Source of the DNA: Thermocrinis minervae
Lineage (GTDB): Bacteria; Aquificota; Aquificia; Aquificales; Aquificaceae
Assembly (NCBI RefSeq): GCF_900142435.1
Contig: NZ_LT670846.1
Coordinates: 958,750 to 1,022,749 of the forward strand
Direction of reading: 5' to 3'
Length of the DNA stretch: 64,000 bases
Below, piece after piece: positions 30,891 through 40,253 of the stretch (position 1 is its first letter; each line of letters begins with the position of its first letter). Below the pieces are notes generated by a model. That model was not told the origin of the DNA, did no database searches, and saw only the letters and a list, made by a program, of their open reading frames with translations. Position numbers and translations under genes: made by a program.

Positions 30891-32221
30891 ATGAGCATCT
30901 CTTCCACTAGTCTTATGTGGTGCTTTCCTTCCCTGAATTCTCTCGTGCTTATAACCCTCTTGTGGAACTCTATGTTAGTCTTAAGCCCTTGACCTTCTAT
31001 TACGAATTCTTCAAGAGCCCTTTTAGCCCTCTCTATGGCTGACTTTCTGTCGCTTCCCCAGACTATAAGCTTGGCTATGAGAGAGTCGTAGTATGGTGGA
31101 ATTGTGTAGCCGCAGTACACATGGGTGTCTACTCTTACACCTGGACCACCAGGAAGGTAGAGGTTTGTTATCTTACCAGGTGATGGCATGAAGGTATTTG
31201 GATCCTCTGCGTTTATCCTGAACTCCACAGCGTAGCCCCTCCTTTCCACCTTGGACAGGCTTAGTTTTTCCCCCATGGCAACTTTTATCTGCCACTTTAC
31301 TATGTCTGTGCCCGTTATCATCTCTGTCACCGGATGCTCCACCTGTATGCGCCCGTTTACCTCCATAAAGTAGAAGTTTCCATCCTGGTCCATCAGAAAC
31401 TCTACAGTCCCAGCACCCACGTATCCTATATGCTTACAAAACTCTACACACATCTCTTCCAACATCTTCCTCTGCTTGTCGTCTATAGAAGGGCTTGGTG
31501 CTTCCTCTATAAGCTTCTGATGTCTTCTCTGTATGGAACACTCCCTCTCTCCTAAAGCCATTACGTTGCCGTGGGTATCCGCAAGTATTTGTACTTCTAT
31601 GTGCTTTGGATTTATAAGGTACTTCTCTATGTAGACCCTCTCATCACCAAAGGCTATCTTTGCTTCTTGCATAGCTAGTGGGAGTTTTTCCCTGAGTTCC
31701 CTTTCGTCCCTTACTATCCTTATACCCCTTCCACCCCCACCACCGGCAGCCTTTATGACTACAGGATAGCCTATCTGCTTGACTACTTCAAGGGCTGATT
31801 TGAAGTCCACAGGCCCATCGCTGCCAGGAACTAAAGGTATGTTCAACTTCTTGGCCACCTCTTTGGCCCTAATCTTGTCGCCTATTAGAGCAAGGGTTTC
31901 TGCGTTGGGACCTATGAATACCTTTCCGCTTGCCTGGACTATCTCCGCGAACCTTGGGTTTTCTGCCAAGAATCCGTAGCCAGGGTGGACCGCATCAGCA
32001 CCAGAGACCTCTACAGCCGACATTATCCTAGGTATGTCCAGATAGCTCTTAGAAGCCTCCGGAGGCCCTATGCATACAGCCTGATCCGCCAGCTTCACAT
32101 GCATTGACTCCCTGTCTGCTTCAGAGTAAATGGCCACCGTCTTTATCCCCAATTCCCTGCAGGCTCTTATGACCCTTACCGCTATCTCTCCTCTGTTGGC
32201 TATTAGAACCTTTCTGATCAT
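30887..32221 (-). CDS. accC: Acetyl-CoA carboxylase biotin carboxylase subunit
   Basis: A 444-residue ATP-grasp enzyme that carboxylates biotin on AccB. It starts with IRKVLIANRGEIA and has the glycine-rich lid AAGGGGGRGIRI and the catalytic region NGRIQVEHPVTE. The usual NTR of AccC is NGR here; the key Asn and Arg remain. Its length is normal. Aquificales also carry related 2-oxoglutarate and pyruvate carboxylase subunits, but linkage with accA favours AccC. Confidence 0.88.
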   Translation of the reverse strand: MIRKVLIANRGEIAVRVIRACRELGIKTVAIYSEADRESMHVKLADQAVCIGPPEASKSYLDIPRIMSAVEVSGADAVHPGYGFLAENPRFAEIVQASGKVFIGPNAETLALIGDKIRAKEVAKKLNIPLVPGSDGPVDFKSALEVVKQIGYPVVIKAAGGGGGRGIRIVRDERELREKLPLAMQEAKIAFGDERVYIEKYLINPKHIEVQILADTHGNVMALGERECSIQRRHQKLIEEAPSPSIDDKQRKMLEEMCVEFCKHIGYVGAGTVEFLMDQDGNFYFMEVNGRIQVEHPVTEMITGTDIVKWQIKVAMGEKLSLSKVERRGYAVEFRINAEDPNTFMPSPGKITNLYLPGGPGVRVDTHVYCGYTIPPYYDSLIAKLIVWGSDRKSAIERAKRALEEFVIEGQGLKTNIEFHKRVISTREFREGKHHIRLVEEMLI

Positions 32222-32256
32222 AGACCTTAAAAATTTTAACCCTTCAATACAGTGTT

Positions 32257-33324
32257 CTAATAGGAGCTTGAAGAAAGAAGTAATCCCTTTATCTGTTCAA
32301 GGTAGCACCTCTTTATCTGTTCAGAGAGTTCCTTCATGTTTGTATCCAAACTCACCCCCTGCTTAAGAAGCGTAGAGAAGGTCTTGTAAAGTTCTGTCTC
32401 ATTGCTTGCTACTCTACCATAACCCTTTCGAAGGATAAACTCCGCCAGATCTTGAACTTTAAAGTAGTAGGGTCCAAAAACCACCGGCTTGTTCCAGTAG
32501 ATGGGTTCAAGGAGGTTGTGTCCACCTACCTTTACAAGCGTTCCACCTACAAAGCATATATCTGCAAAGGAATACATCCGGAAAAGCTCTCCCAAGGTGT
32601 CAACGATGAGCACATCCCAGTTCTGTGGGTCTTCGCTCCTTAGCCTAAACTGTGGGTATAACCTTTTAAGTTCATAAGCTCTGTGCACGTGCCTAGGCAC
32701 CAAGATAAGCTTTAGGTCTTTGAATGTTTCTTTAAGCTTCTGATACACCCTTATTATGGTTATGTCTTCCTCTGGGTGGGTGCTTCCAGCAACTATTAGC
32801 TTTCCTTCCGGCCTTCTAAAGTCTATCGCTGGTGGTTCTTCCAGGACAAACTTAAGGTTGCCGCAAGATAAGGCTCTGGTGTACTGCCCTAGTTTTAAAG
32901 CATCTTGTTCAGTCCTTGTCAGAACGAGATCAAACTTTTTGATGAGTATCTTTTCTAGGAAGTTGCCTCTCGCGTAGGTGTTTACTAGGACCTTTTTGGT
33001 CCTTGTTACGCTGAGGAGTGATGGCCAAAGCTCCCTCTCCATAACTACAAGCAGGCTTGGGTTTACTATCCTTTCAAACCTCTTTATAAGGGGTGGAAGG
33101 TCCAAGGGCAAAGGATGTAAAAGGTGGTAAAAGTCCTTCTGCTTTTCCAGGTAATCTTTGGCTCTGAAAGAAAAGTAGGTTAGGAGTATTGTAAAGTCTT
33201 TCTTTAACTCCTTAAGGAGTGGTTTTGCTGTGTTGAACTCTCCTACGCTCGCACAGTGGAACCAAATAATAGGCTTATCCTTTGGTAAGCTTAGCGAGAA
33301 GAATACCCTCTCTAGCGTTCCCTT
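32257..33324 (-). CDS. waaA: Kdo transferase WaaA, start codon unresolved
   Basis: A GT-B transferase adding Kdo to lipid A precursor at the inner membrane. The open frame runs from the codon after TGA 33325-33327 to 32257, 355 codons. Homology covers nearly all of it: the N-terminal segment holds [11 protein letters not shown], whose Glu (codon 29) is the expected catalytic base, and the C-terminal half has AGSTHPEED and GGHNLLEP. The only ATG/GTG/TTG start in frame is TTG 33111, which would delete the catalytic Glu and about 70 conserved residues. Either a non-standard start is used, or there is a frameshift near 33285-33328. It overlaps the end of the inositol phosphate synthase gene by 13 bases. 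Confidence 0.72.
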   Translation of the reverse strand, partial: KGTLERVFFSLSLPKDKPIIWFHCASVGEFNTAKPLLKELKKDFTILLTYFSFRAKDYLEKQKDFYHLLHPLPLDLPPLIKRFERIVNPSLLVVMERELWPSLLSVTRTKKVLVNTYARGNFLEKILIKKFDLVLTRTEQDALKLGQYTRALSCGNLKFVLEEPPAIDFRRPEGKLIVAGSTHPEEDITIIRVYQKLKETFKDLKLILVPRHVHRAYELKRLYPQFRLRSEDPQNWDVLIVDTLGELFRMYSFADICFVGGTLVKVGGHNLLEPIYWNKPVVFGPYYFKVQDLAEFILRKGYGRVASNETELYKTFSTLLKQGVSLDTNMKELSEQIKRCYLEQIKGLLLSSSSY

Positions 33325-34418
33325 TCACCTCTTATGAATTCTTCTACCATCTTTCTAGCCTGCCAGTCTGGGTACTGTATGGGTGGGTGTTTCATAGTGT
33401 AGGCGCTTATGGAGTAAAGTGGTCCACCTATACCTCTATCTCTAGCCAGCTTACAACACCTTATGGCATCTATCATAGACCCTGCACTGTTAGGGGAGTC
33501 TTCTACGTCCAACTTTGCTTCCAGGTACATGGGGACATCGCCAAAGAGTCTACCTTCTATGCGTATGTAGGCTATCTTTCTATCCTTTAGCCATGGAACC
33601 CAATCGGACGGCCCTATATGGATGTTGAAAGGATCTATATCATAGGTTATGAGAGAGGATACAGCCTCTGTTTTGGAGGTTTTCTTTGTGCTTAGCCTGC
33701 TTCTTTCAAGCATGTTTAGAAAATCTGTGTTTCCTCCAAAGTTTAATTGGTATGTCCTATCAATCTTTACACCCCTATCTATGAAGAGTTGGACCAGGGT
33801 CCTGTGGAGTATGGTAGCTCCCACTTGGGATTTTATATCGTCACCCACCACAGGTATACCTGCAGCTTCAAACTTCTTGGCCCATTCAGGATCAGAGACT
33901 ATGAAAGTGGGCATACCGTTTATGAAGGAGACTCCGGCTTCAAGGCACGCCATGGCATAAAACCTTGCAGCCTCTTCAGAACCGACTGGCACGTAGTTTA
34001 CAAGTATATCCGCTTCTGTCTCCTTTAAGACCCTTACCACATCTTCAAGCTCGTCTTCCTTTTCATCCGCTACCACGAAGGATCTCTCTGGAGGGTAGTC
34101 TTTCATATGGGGGGCTACTCCATCCAAAACTTTTCCCATACGCACCTTGACTCCAAGCTTTGGAACATTGGGTTCAAAAACTGTGGTACAGTTAGGTTCT
34201 GAAAAAATGGCTTCGGAAACGTCCTTACCCACCTTCCTCGCATCCACATCCCAAGCTGCAACGATTTCAATGTCCCATGGCTTGTATCCACCCACGTCTT
34301 CAAACATAAGACCGCTCACGTTCTTGTCTTGGTGCTTCTGATAGTAGTAGATGCCTTGAATAAGAGCACTCGCGCAGTTACCAACACCTGCTATTGCTAC
34401 TCTTATCTTCTTGGACAT
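33312..34418 (-). CDS. ino1: Myo-inositol-1-phosphate synthase
   Basis: A 368-residue NAD-dependent enzyme converting glucose 6-phosphate to inositol 1-phosphate. The N-terminal NAD fold has [10 protein letters not shown], and the C-terminal half has the conserved GGNTDFLNM stretch and the DSPNSAG region. In hyperthermophiles it feeds inositol phospholipids and the solute di-myo-inositol phosphate. I use ATG 34418 rather than the TTG upstream because a TATAAT lies at 34425-34430. Confidence 0.92.
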   Translation of the reverse strand: MSKKIRVAIAGVGNCASALIQGIYYYQKHQDKNVSGLMFEDVGGYKPWDIEIVAAWDVDARKVGKDVSEAIFSEPNCTTVFEPNVPKLGVKVRMGKVLDGVAPHMKDYPPERSFVVADEKEDELEDVVRVLKETEADILVNYVPVGSEEAARFYAMACLEAGVSFINGMPTFIVSDPEWAKKFEAAGIPVVGDDIKSQVGATILHRTLVQLFIDRGVKIDRTYQLNFGGNTDFLNMLERSRLSTKKTSKTEAVSSLITYDIDPFNIHIGPSDWVPWLKDRKIAYIRIEGRLFGDVPMYLEAKLDVEDSPNSAGSMIDAIRCCKLARDRGIGGPLYSISAYTMKHPPIQYPDWQARKMVEEFIRGERER

Positions 34419-34424
34419 GTCTAC

Positions 34425-34430
34425 ATTATA
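34425..34430 (-). promoter_or_regulatory. -10 box of inositol phosphate synthase gene
   Basis: TATAAT on the minus strand lies 6 bases before ATG 34418, so the transcript should begin at or next to the start codon. No clear -35 element or Shine-Dalgarno site is visible. Confidence 0.5.
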
Positions 34431-34481
34431 CAATGAACCCAGAGAGTTATGGTAAAATTTTCAGTCTAAAGGAGAGGAGAG

Positions 34482-34916
34482 ATGAAGACCTATCGTATTA
34501 GGCCAGAAGATGTAGTTAGGAATTGGTGGGTTGTAGATGCAAGAGGTAAGATACTTGGAAGGCTTGCATCACAGATAGCTTCAATTCTACGTGGTAAGCA
34601 TAAGCCCTACTTCCAGCCTGATGTGGACTGCGGGGACTTTGTGATAGTTATAAACGCTAAGGATGTAAAGGTGACGGGCAAGAAGCTCATTCAAAAGAAG
34701 TACTACTTCCACTCCAACTATCCAGGAGGTCTAAAGGAGAGATCCTTGGAGTGGATGCTGGAAAACAAGCCGGAAGAGGTTATCAGGTTGGCCGTCAAGA
34801 GGATGCTACCCAAGAACAGGCTAGGGCATAGAATGCTAAAGAGGCTTAAGATCTATGCCGGTCCAGAACATCCCCATGAGGCTCAACAACCAAAACCTCT
34901 GGAGGTTGAAGCATGA
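34482..34916 (+). CDS. rplM: 50S ribosomal protein L13
   Basis: A 144-residue large-subunit protein. Typical features are the [16 protein letters not shown] start and the central [12 protein letters not shown] segment. An AAGGAGAGGAG site precedes ATG. It overlaps rpsI by ATGA, the standard L13-S9 pair. Confidence 0.97.
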   Translation: MKTYRIRPEDVVRNWWVVDARGKILGRLASQIASILRGKHKPYFQPDVDCGDFVIVINAKDVKVTGKKLIQKKYYFHSNYPGGLKERSLEWMLENKPEEVIRLAVKRMLPKNRLGHRMLKRLKIYAGPEHPHEAQQPKPLEVEA

Positions 34917-35353
34917 CGGTAAAGCTCAAGGATTTTAAGATAGGCTTTGACAACGCCTACTATGGTACAGGAAGGAGAAAAGAAAGCATAGCAAGAGTAT
35001 GGCTCCTGACAAACACGAAAAAGCAGATAGTAAAGTCCAAAGCTACAGGAAAGGAGTACGAACTTAAAGATTACGTTCAGAGAGAAACCAACTACCTTAA
35101 GGTACTTTACCCACTTAAACTAGTAGGTCTGGAGGACAAGTTTGGTATATACGCAACTGTGGAAGGTGGTGGTATATCAGGCCAGACTGAAGCCATAATG
35201 TATGGTATAGCTAAGGCTCTTATAAAGTACAACCCAGATCTAAGACCTGTGCTGAAGAAGGCAGGTCTTCTAACCAGAGATGCAAGAGAGAAGGAGAGGA
35301 AGAAGTACGGACTCATGAAAGCAAGAAAAGGCTACAGATGGAGCAAACGTTAA
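34913..35353 (+). CDS. rpsI: 30S ribosomal protein S9
   Basis: A 146-residue small-subunit protein with the [13 protein letters not shown] start, the [10 protein letters not shown] motif and the basic tail GYRWSKR that reaches the P site. Its N-terminus is about 10 residues longer than in many bacteria. The last 16 bases overlap argC. Confidence 0.97.
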   Translation: MTVKLKDFKIGFDNAYYGTGRRKESIARVWLLTNTKKQIVKSKATGKEYELKDYVQRETNYLKVLYPLKLVGLEDKFGIYATVEGGGISGQTEAIMYGIAKALIKYNPDLRPVLKKAGLLTRDAREKERKKYGLMKARKGYRWSKR

Positions 35354-36363
35354 GGGTATGTGTGTATGGTGCCACAGGTTATACGGGTGTAGAGCTCCTC
35401 AGGACTCTACAGAAGCATCCATACGTAAAGGTAGTAAGCATAACCTCTAAAAGTTACGAGGGAAAGCTTCTGGAAGAGGTTTTCCCTTCCTTTTCTACTT
35501 CATACCTTGGGAAGCTGTGCCTTACACAAGAGCCAGAGGAAAACTTTGACGTTGCTTTTCTCTGTCTTCCTCATGAAACCTCCTTACATCTCGTACCAGA
35601 GCTTTTAAAAGCAGGAAAAAGAGTTATAGACCTTTCTGGAGCCTACAGGTTGAAGGATGCTAACCTTTACCCAAAGTATTACGGCTTTGAACATCCATAC
35701 ACAGACACTCTAAAGGAGGCTGTCTACGGCCTTCCAGAGATCTTCAGAAGCGACATAAAGACTGCTAGGCTGGTGGCAAACCCAGGATGTTACCCTACCG
35801 CTACTCTGCTGGGACTCTATCCTCTGCTTAAAGAGAAGCTGCTAGAAGATGACACGATTATAGTTGATGCCATCTCGGGTGTTTCTGGTGCTGGAAGAAA
35901 GACAAGTCAGCAGTTTCACTTTCCAGAGATGACAGAAAATGCCTTTGCCTACTCTGTACTTAATCATAGACACACGCCAGAGATGGAGCTTGTGGCAGGA
36001 CAAACATTGGGAAGGGATGTAAAGATAAGGTTTACCCCCAAGGTAGTACCCATGTCCAGGGGTATGGTATGCACCATTTATGCTAAAGCTAGAGTGAAGG
36101 ATTTACATGACCTGTACCTTGAGGTTTACAGAGAAGAGCCCTTTGTTAAAGTGATACAGAACCCACCCATGACCAAACACGTACTCGGTACAAACCTATG
36201 TAATATATATGTAGGCTATGATGAAAGAACAGACCTTCATGTTATTGTATCCGCGATAGACAACCTAGGGAAAGGAGCGTCTTTACAAGCTGTTCAGAAC
36301 ATGAACCTTATGTTCGGATTTCCAGAGGTTTTGACCCTGGATCAGCCGGCACTGTTTCCTTGA
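35338..36363 (+). CDS. argC: N-acetyl-gamma-glutamyl-phosphate reductase
   Basis: A 341-residue NADPH enzyme of arginine synthesis that reduces N-acetylglutamyl phosphate. The nucleotide fold starts YGATGYTGVELL, and the catalytic Cys is in NPGCYPTA. It begins inside rpsI, so it is coupled to ribosomal protein expression, and its stop overlaps the convergent GTPase gene by 22 bases. Confidence 0.95.
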   Translation: MEQTLRVCVYGATGYTGVELLRTLQKHPYVKVVSITSKSYEGKLLEEVFPSFSTSYLGKLCLTQEPEENFDVAFLCLPHETSLHLVPELLKAGKRVIDLSGAYRLKDANLYPKYYGFEHPYTDTLKEAVYGLPEIFRSDIKTARLVANPGCYPTATLLGLYPLLKEKLLEDDTIIVDAISGVSGAGRKTSQQFHFPEMTENAFAYSVLNHRHTPEMELVAGQTLGRDVKIRFTPKVVPMSRGMVCTIYAKARVKDLHDLYLEVYREEPFVKVIQNPPMTKHVLGTNLCNIYVGYDERTDLHVIVSAIDNLGKGASLQAVQNMNLMFGFPEVLTLDQPALFP

Positions 36364-36908
36364 GAGGTAAGGTCTCTTTTTATCAGCTCAAGTAATGTAA
36401 GAAGGACCTTCTTTACACTTTCTTTATCTATGGCAGAGACAGGTACTACTGGTATGTCTTCATCTGGATCAATGTCCAAGGAAGCTGCTACGTCCTCCGG
36501 TGACCAGGCATTAGGAAGGTCTTGCTTGTTTGCTCCTATGACCATAGGCACAGGAAAGCGCGATTGGAAGAAGTTTATTATCCTCCTGGCTTCATGGAAC
36601 GTGGATGGATCTGTACTGTCCACAAGTACTATTATTCCAAGCGCACCCTCCCCGAGTATTTCCCACATGAAGTCAAACCTAGACTGTCCTGGTGTGCCAA
36701 ACAGGTAGAGTTCGTGCTCGTCATCTATACGTATTTTCCCAAAGTCCATAGCTACTGTGGTGTATTCTTTTACACCTTTTTCTCCAACGGCCTGCGTCCT
36801 CCTCTCGGTCTTTACAGTCTTTATCTCGCTGATGGTGTTTATGAACTGCGTCTTACCTGCTGCAAAGGGCCCTGCTACCACTATTTTTATCTTCTTTATA
36901 GTTCTCAT
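36342..36908 (-). CDS. Small Ras-like GTPase (MglA/CvnD-like)
   Basis: A 188-residue GTP-binding switch protein. The P-loop is GPFAAGKT, the G3 region is GTPGQ in place of D-x-x-G, as in the MglA/SR-type branch, and the guanine motif is NKQD. ATG 36908 overlaps the upstream DUF4388 stop as TGATG. With the DUF4388 and roadblock genes it forms a three-gene module like bacterial GTPase/GAP systems that control polarity or signalling. Confidence 0.85.
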   Translation of the reverse strand: MRTIKKIKIVVAGPFAAGKTQFINTISEIKTVKTERRTQAVGEKGVKEYTTVAMDFGKIRIDDEHELYLFGTPGQSRFDFMWEILGEGALGIIVLVDSTDPSTFHEARRIINFFQSRFPVPMVIGANKQDLPNAWSPEDVAASLDIDPDEDIPVVPVSAIDKESVKKVLLTLLELIKRDLTSQGNSAG

Positions 36909-37606
36909 CACAGCCCCTTGACCCTCTCTATTATCTTAACCAACAAGTCCATGGCTATAGAAGGCTTTTGCTTTTTTTCCCTCCTCTTCCTTTTTATAGC
37001 TCCCATAGCCAATAGAGCATAAAGGATCCTATCAACCGTAAGCGTATCAAGACCAGATTCTTTTCTTATCTCACCCACTGTTCTCTCGCCGTTTACTAGA
37101 GATAACACTTTTTTAACTTTGTCTATGTTCTCTGTGTTTGCTTTTTCCACTATCTCCTGGGCGTTTGGAAGGGCTTCAAAGGTCAGAAGCTCATCAGAGA
37201 TCTTCCTTTCTACTTCTTCGGGCGAGAGCTTCTCAGAGGCTAGGAGTATGAGCTTCTCTATGTTATAAACAACAGGCACGTCTGAGTTGTACTTTATAAA
37301 GCCTGGAGTGAAGGAAAAGATACCCTCCTTGTGATCAAACCTGCTTATTAGAAATCTCTCTATGGTTTTATGTAGGCTCTCTTTAGGTATCCTAAGCTTA
37401 CTAAGAAGAACGTCAAAATCTTTTTCTGCATATACTCTAAACACCTTATCTATAGGTCTTGCAAAGACAAATTCCCCATCCTTGACATAGCAAGCAACGG
37501 TCATGTCCTTCCATTCTATTATGAATATGCCGCTTTTCCTGTCCTTTAGAATAACTTGGAATATATCAACAAAACTAAAAGTGGAAAGGTCACCTATAAG
37601 TGCCAT
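36908..37606 (-). CDS. DUF4388 domain protein, 232 aa
   Basis: The N-terminal 110 residues resemble DUF4388 (LIGDLSTFSFVDIFQVI, then GIFIIEW and YVKDGEFVFA). The C-terminal part is helical and has a winged-helix-like end with basic residues (KRKRREKKQK). The function is unknown; DUF4388 proteins often accompany bacterial signalling and motility systems. It is the middle gene of the roadblock-DUF4388-GTPase operon, 4 bases after the roadblock gene. Confidence 0.75.
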   Translation of the reverse strand: MALIGDLSTFSFVDIFQVILKDRKSGIFIIEWKDMTVACYVKDGEFVFARPIDKVFRVYAEKDFDVLLSKLRIPKESLHKTIERFLISRFDHKEGIFSFTPGFIKYNSDVPVVYNIEKLILLASEKLSPEEVERKISDELLTFEALPNAQEIVEKANTENIDKVKKVLSLVNGERTVGEIRKESGLDTLTVDRILYALLAMGAIKRKRREKKQKPSIAMDLLVKIIERVKGL

Positions 37607-37610
37607 AGTC

Positions 37611-37964
37611 TTATATCATAGTTTTTAACTTATCCTGAGCTTTCTTTATTTCCATAAGGAGAAGTCCGAGTTTGGCGTTGTTGTCAGCCAGCACAACCAA
37701 CACCGCATCTGAACCTATTCCGGTGAGTATTACATAGCCATTGTGCCCTTTTACGGTTATCTGCTCAAGCCCTCCTTTCTCCAGCTCCTCGGCCACTCTT
37801 TCACCCAAAGATAGTATTGCAGCACTCATAGCTGCTATCCTGTCTTCCTCAAGTCCAGGTTTTAGTACGGAAGAGACGGGCAAGCCGTCGGCGGAGACCA
37901 AAGCGGCACCTTCCAACCCAGTATTCTTTATGAGCTCCTGGAGAATCTGCGTATACCTATCCAT
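37611..37964 (-). CDS. Roadblock/LC7 domain protein (MglB-like)
   Basis: A 117-residue roadblock protein of one alpha/beta domain (GAALVSADGLPV near residue 18, then GYVILTGIG). In bacteria such proteins pair with small GTPases as activating or scaffold partners. An AAGGAGGG site lies shortly before ATG. It is first of the three-gene GTPase module. Confidence 0.85.
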   Translation of the reverse strand: MDRYTQILQELIKNTGLEGAALVSADGLPVSSVLKPGLEEDRIAAMSAAILSLGERVAEELEKGGLEQITVKGHNGYVILTGIGSDAVLVVLADNNAKLGLLLMEIKKAQDKLKTMI

Positions 37965-38013
37965 ACTTCCCTCCTTTGTGTATATCCCACATTCATTTTA
38001 TCATAATCCTTTT

Positions 38014-38859
38014 TTACGAAACATCGTAAAGAAAACCGAGCACGACTGCCATGAAGAAAACACATACGGAGTACAACAATACCAGCTTCTTGGGTAAAAA
38101 GCTGAGGGCAGAAAGAACAGTGGGAAGACATACACCACTACCTGCCAGCATAAAGGACAGGGCATTGCCATGGGTTAAACCAAGCGAGGTCAAGAACTTA
38201 GCTATGAAGGCGTCCTCTCCAGAACATACGTACACGGGTGTGGCTAGGACGGATATAAACATGTAGGAGAAGGGTAGTTTAGAAAAACCCGTCAGAAGGT
38301 CATCTGGCAGTAGAGTTTCCGCAACAGACACTATAAGTATACCCAAAAGCATAGTTCTACCTACTGTCCTTAGGTTAGTCAGGAAAAGCTTTAGTAAACC
38401 ATTGCTTTGGATGGGTGGGTTAATCGGGATGGAAAACTGTTCCTTCTTCCTAAATAAGCTTCCTATCGTAAAGGAAGCTAAGAGGGCAAAGATGATCACA
38501 CCCAAAGACCTAAAGATAAGTGCCTTAAGACCAAACAGGCTGTAGGTGAAGGCCAGGCTTATGGGGGATACTACGGGTGCTACCATCATAAAGGCGACGA
38601 CAGGAGAATAGCTTCTGCTTATGGAGTTTATCATCATGGCCACTGGCAGCATGGAGCAGGAACACAGGGGCATCATCCCTGCTATAAGTATGCTGCTAAG
38701 GACAGCTAAAGCGTCCCTTCCTCTTAGAAAGTGAGCCACCTTTGTGAAAAACCTACTGTTTTCCAAGAGAGACACAAAAAGCAAGGCAAGCATAAAGTAC
38801 GGGAAAATCTCTAAAAGATAGCGTGAAAAGGTCCTTAAGAATTCCTCAACAAACCACAT
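38014..38859 (-). CDS. Permease of the ArsP_1/DUF318 family
   Basis: A 281-residue membrane protein with about 8 helices. The conserved cysteine motif PLCSCSMLPV is in the second helix pair, with VYVCSGEDAF and GSGVCLPT in the second half, giving the inverted-repeat look of the family. Members export organoarsenicals or related toxic species; the substrate here is unknown. It is 1 base downstream of the fumarate reductase subunit gene. Confidence 0.82.
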   Translation of the reverse strand: MWFVEEFLRTFSRYLLEIFPYFMLALLFVSLLENSRFFTKVAHFLRGRDALAVLSSILIAGMMPLCSCSMLPVAMMINSISRSYSPVVAFMMVAPVVSPISLAFTYSLFGLKALIFRSLGVIIFALLASFTIGSLFRKKEQFSIPINPPIQSNGLLKLFLTNLRTVGRTMLLGILIVSVAETLLPDDLLTGFSKLPFSYMFISVLATPVYVCSGEDAFIAKFLTSLGLTHGNALSFMLAGSGVCLPTVLSALSFLPKKLVLLYSVCVFFMAVVLGFLYDVS

Positions 38860-38860
38860 G

Positions 38861-39508
38861 CTAAAAGCTCAAAAAGTCAAAGCCTGCTGGCTTTGGCAGT
38901 AAACCGAGTTCCTGCAGGTAGTTCTCCTCTTTCCTGATAGCTGTCTCTGGAAAGAGTCTCTTGGGGCACGCCAGAGAACAGTTGTTACAGTGAGTGCAAA
39001 GTTGGATAAACTTCTCCTTAAGGCTTGGGTACACTTCTTTTATATGTTTGTAAGCTCTCAGGAAGTACATGGGTCCACCAAAAGCGTGGCTCTCGGCCAA
39101 CACAGGACATACCTCATCGCATACGCCGCAAAGTATACATTCGTAGCTTCTGTAAGTCCACTCGTCTTGGTCTACCAGACCATTCCTGCTGAAAAGGCCC
39201 TTTACCCTGTCTATTAGAGGTTCATGATCTACCACGAGGTCCTTGATGACAGGAAAGTTGTACAAAGGCTCTATCTTTATAGGTGTATCTAGACCTTCCA
39301 CCTTTGTGCTGCATGCAAGCACAGGCTTGGAGTTAACCCTGACGGCACAGGTCCCGCATACACCAGCCCTGCAGAAGTGTCTGTAGGATAAGGTAGGATC
39401 TTTTTCTTTTATTGCGTTAAGAAGGTCCAGGATGGTCATACCCTTGTACACCTCTACGGTGTATGGTTGATAGCCCTCCGCTCTTTTTATAAGTACCTCA
39501 ACTTCCAT
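38861..39508 (-). CDS. frdB: Succinate dehydrogenase/fumarate reductase iron-sulfur subunit
   Basis: A 215-residue electron-transfer subunit. The 2Fe-2S ligands are C46, C51, C54 and C66. The second domain has C124, C127, C130 and C134, and then C171, C174, C177 and C181. In ordinary SdhB the C174 position is not Cys and the third cluster is 3Fe-4S; here the extra Cys gives a full CxxCxxCxxxCP motif and probably a second 4Fe-4S cluster. It works with a flavoprotein (not in the window), probably in the reductive TCA cycle. It could be the SdhE/thiol type. Confidence 0.88.
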   Translation of the reverse strand: MEVEVLIKRAEGYQPYTVEVYKGMTILDLLNAIKEKDPTLSYRHFCRAGVCGTCAVRVNSKPVLACSTKVEGLDTPIKIEPLYNFPVIKDLVVDHEPLIDRVKGLFSRNGLVDQDEWTYRSYECILCGVCDEVCPVLAESHAFGGPMYFLRAYKHIKEVYPSLKEKFIQLCTHCNNCSLACPKRLFPETAIRKEENYLQELGLLPKPAGFDFLSF

Positions 39509-39527
39509 GTTATTTAAAGATAGACCA

Positions 39528-40244
39528 TTAGAGGCTAAAGTCCTTCCCCAAGTAAACCTCTCTTACCTTTTGGTTGTTTGCTACTTCTTGAGGGCTTCCT
39601 TCTGCTAAGATGCTTCCATCTGACAGCACGTACACTCTGTCTACTATCTTTATGGTTTCTCTCACGTTGTGGTCTGAAACAAGAACACCAATGCTTTCAG
39701 ACTTAAGCAAGAATATGAGACTTTTTATGTCCGACACGGCTATGGGATCTATACCCGCAAAAGGCTCATCCAATAGCACATACTTGGGCTCCGGTATTAA
39801 AGCTCTGGCTATCTCAAGCCTCCTCTTCTGTCCACCCGAAAGCCTTCCTGCTCTTAGATCTTTGAGCTCATACAGACCAAACTTCTCTAGTAGTTCCTGA
39901 GCCCTTGCATACTGCACGTCCCTATCCTTTTCAAAGAACTCTAGAAAAACCAGAAGATTCTCTATCACCGTTAAGTCTTCAAAGAGGGTATGTTCCTGGG
40001 GTAAAAAGACTATACCTTTCTTTGCTCTTATGTGGGCAGGGAGATGTGTAATGTCCTCTCCTTCCAGCGTTATCTTCCCATCGTCTACAGATGTAAAGCC
40101 TATCAAACAGTTGAAAAGGGTTGTCTTTCCAGCACCGTTGGGACCAAGTAATCCTACTACCTCTCCTCTGTTCAGTTTTAGACTTATACCCTTGAGTATC
40201 TCTCTTGGTCCATAGCTTTTTCTTATGCCATCGGCTACCAACAT
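39528..40244 (-). CDS. lptB: LPS export ABC transporter ATPase LptB
   Basis: A 238-residue cytoplasmic ATPase that powers lipopolysaccharide extraction from the inner membrane. Walker A is GPNGAGKTT, the signature is LSGGQKRRLEIARAL, and Walker B is YVLLDEPFAGID. The PAHIRAKKGIVFLPQE stretch is characteristic of LptB. It is 9 bases after the patatin gene. Together with waaA it shows a lipopolysaccharide-bearing outer membrane. Confidence 0.92.
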   Translation of the reverse strand: MLVADGIRKSYGPREILKGISLKLNRGEVVGLLGPNGAGKTTLFNCLIGFTSVDDGKITLEGEDITHLPAHIRAKKGIVFLPQEHTLFEDLTVIENLLVFLEFFEKDRDVQYARAQELLEKFGLYELKDLRAGRLSGGQKRRLEIARALIPEPKYVLLDEPFAGIDPIAVSDIKSLIFLLKSESIGVLVSDHNVRETIKIVDRVYVLSDGSILAEGSPQEVANNQKVREVYLGKDFSL

Positions 40245-40253
40245 CCTGGGTTA

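Noticed and set aside
30887-32221. 2-oxoglutarate carboxylase small subunit (CfiB)
   Set aside because: The sequence differs from what I recall of CfiB around the lid and mid regions, and accA lies in the same run; AccC fits better.
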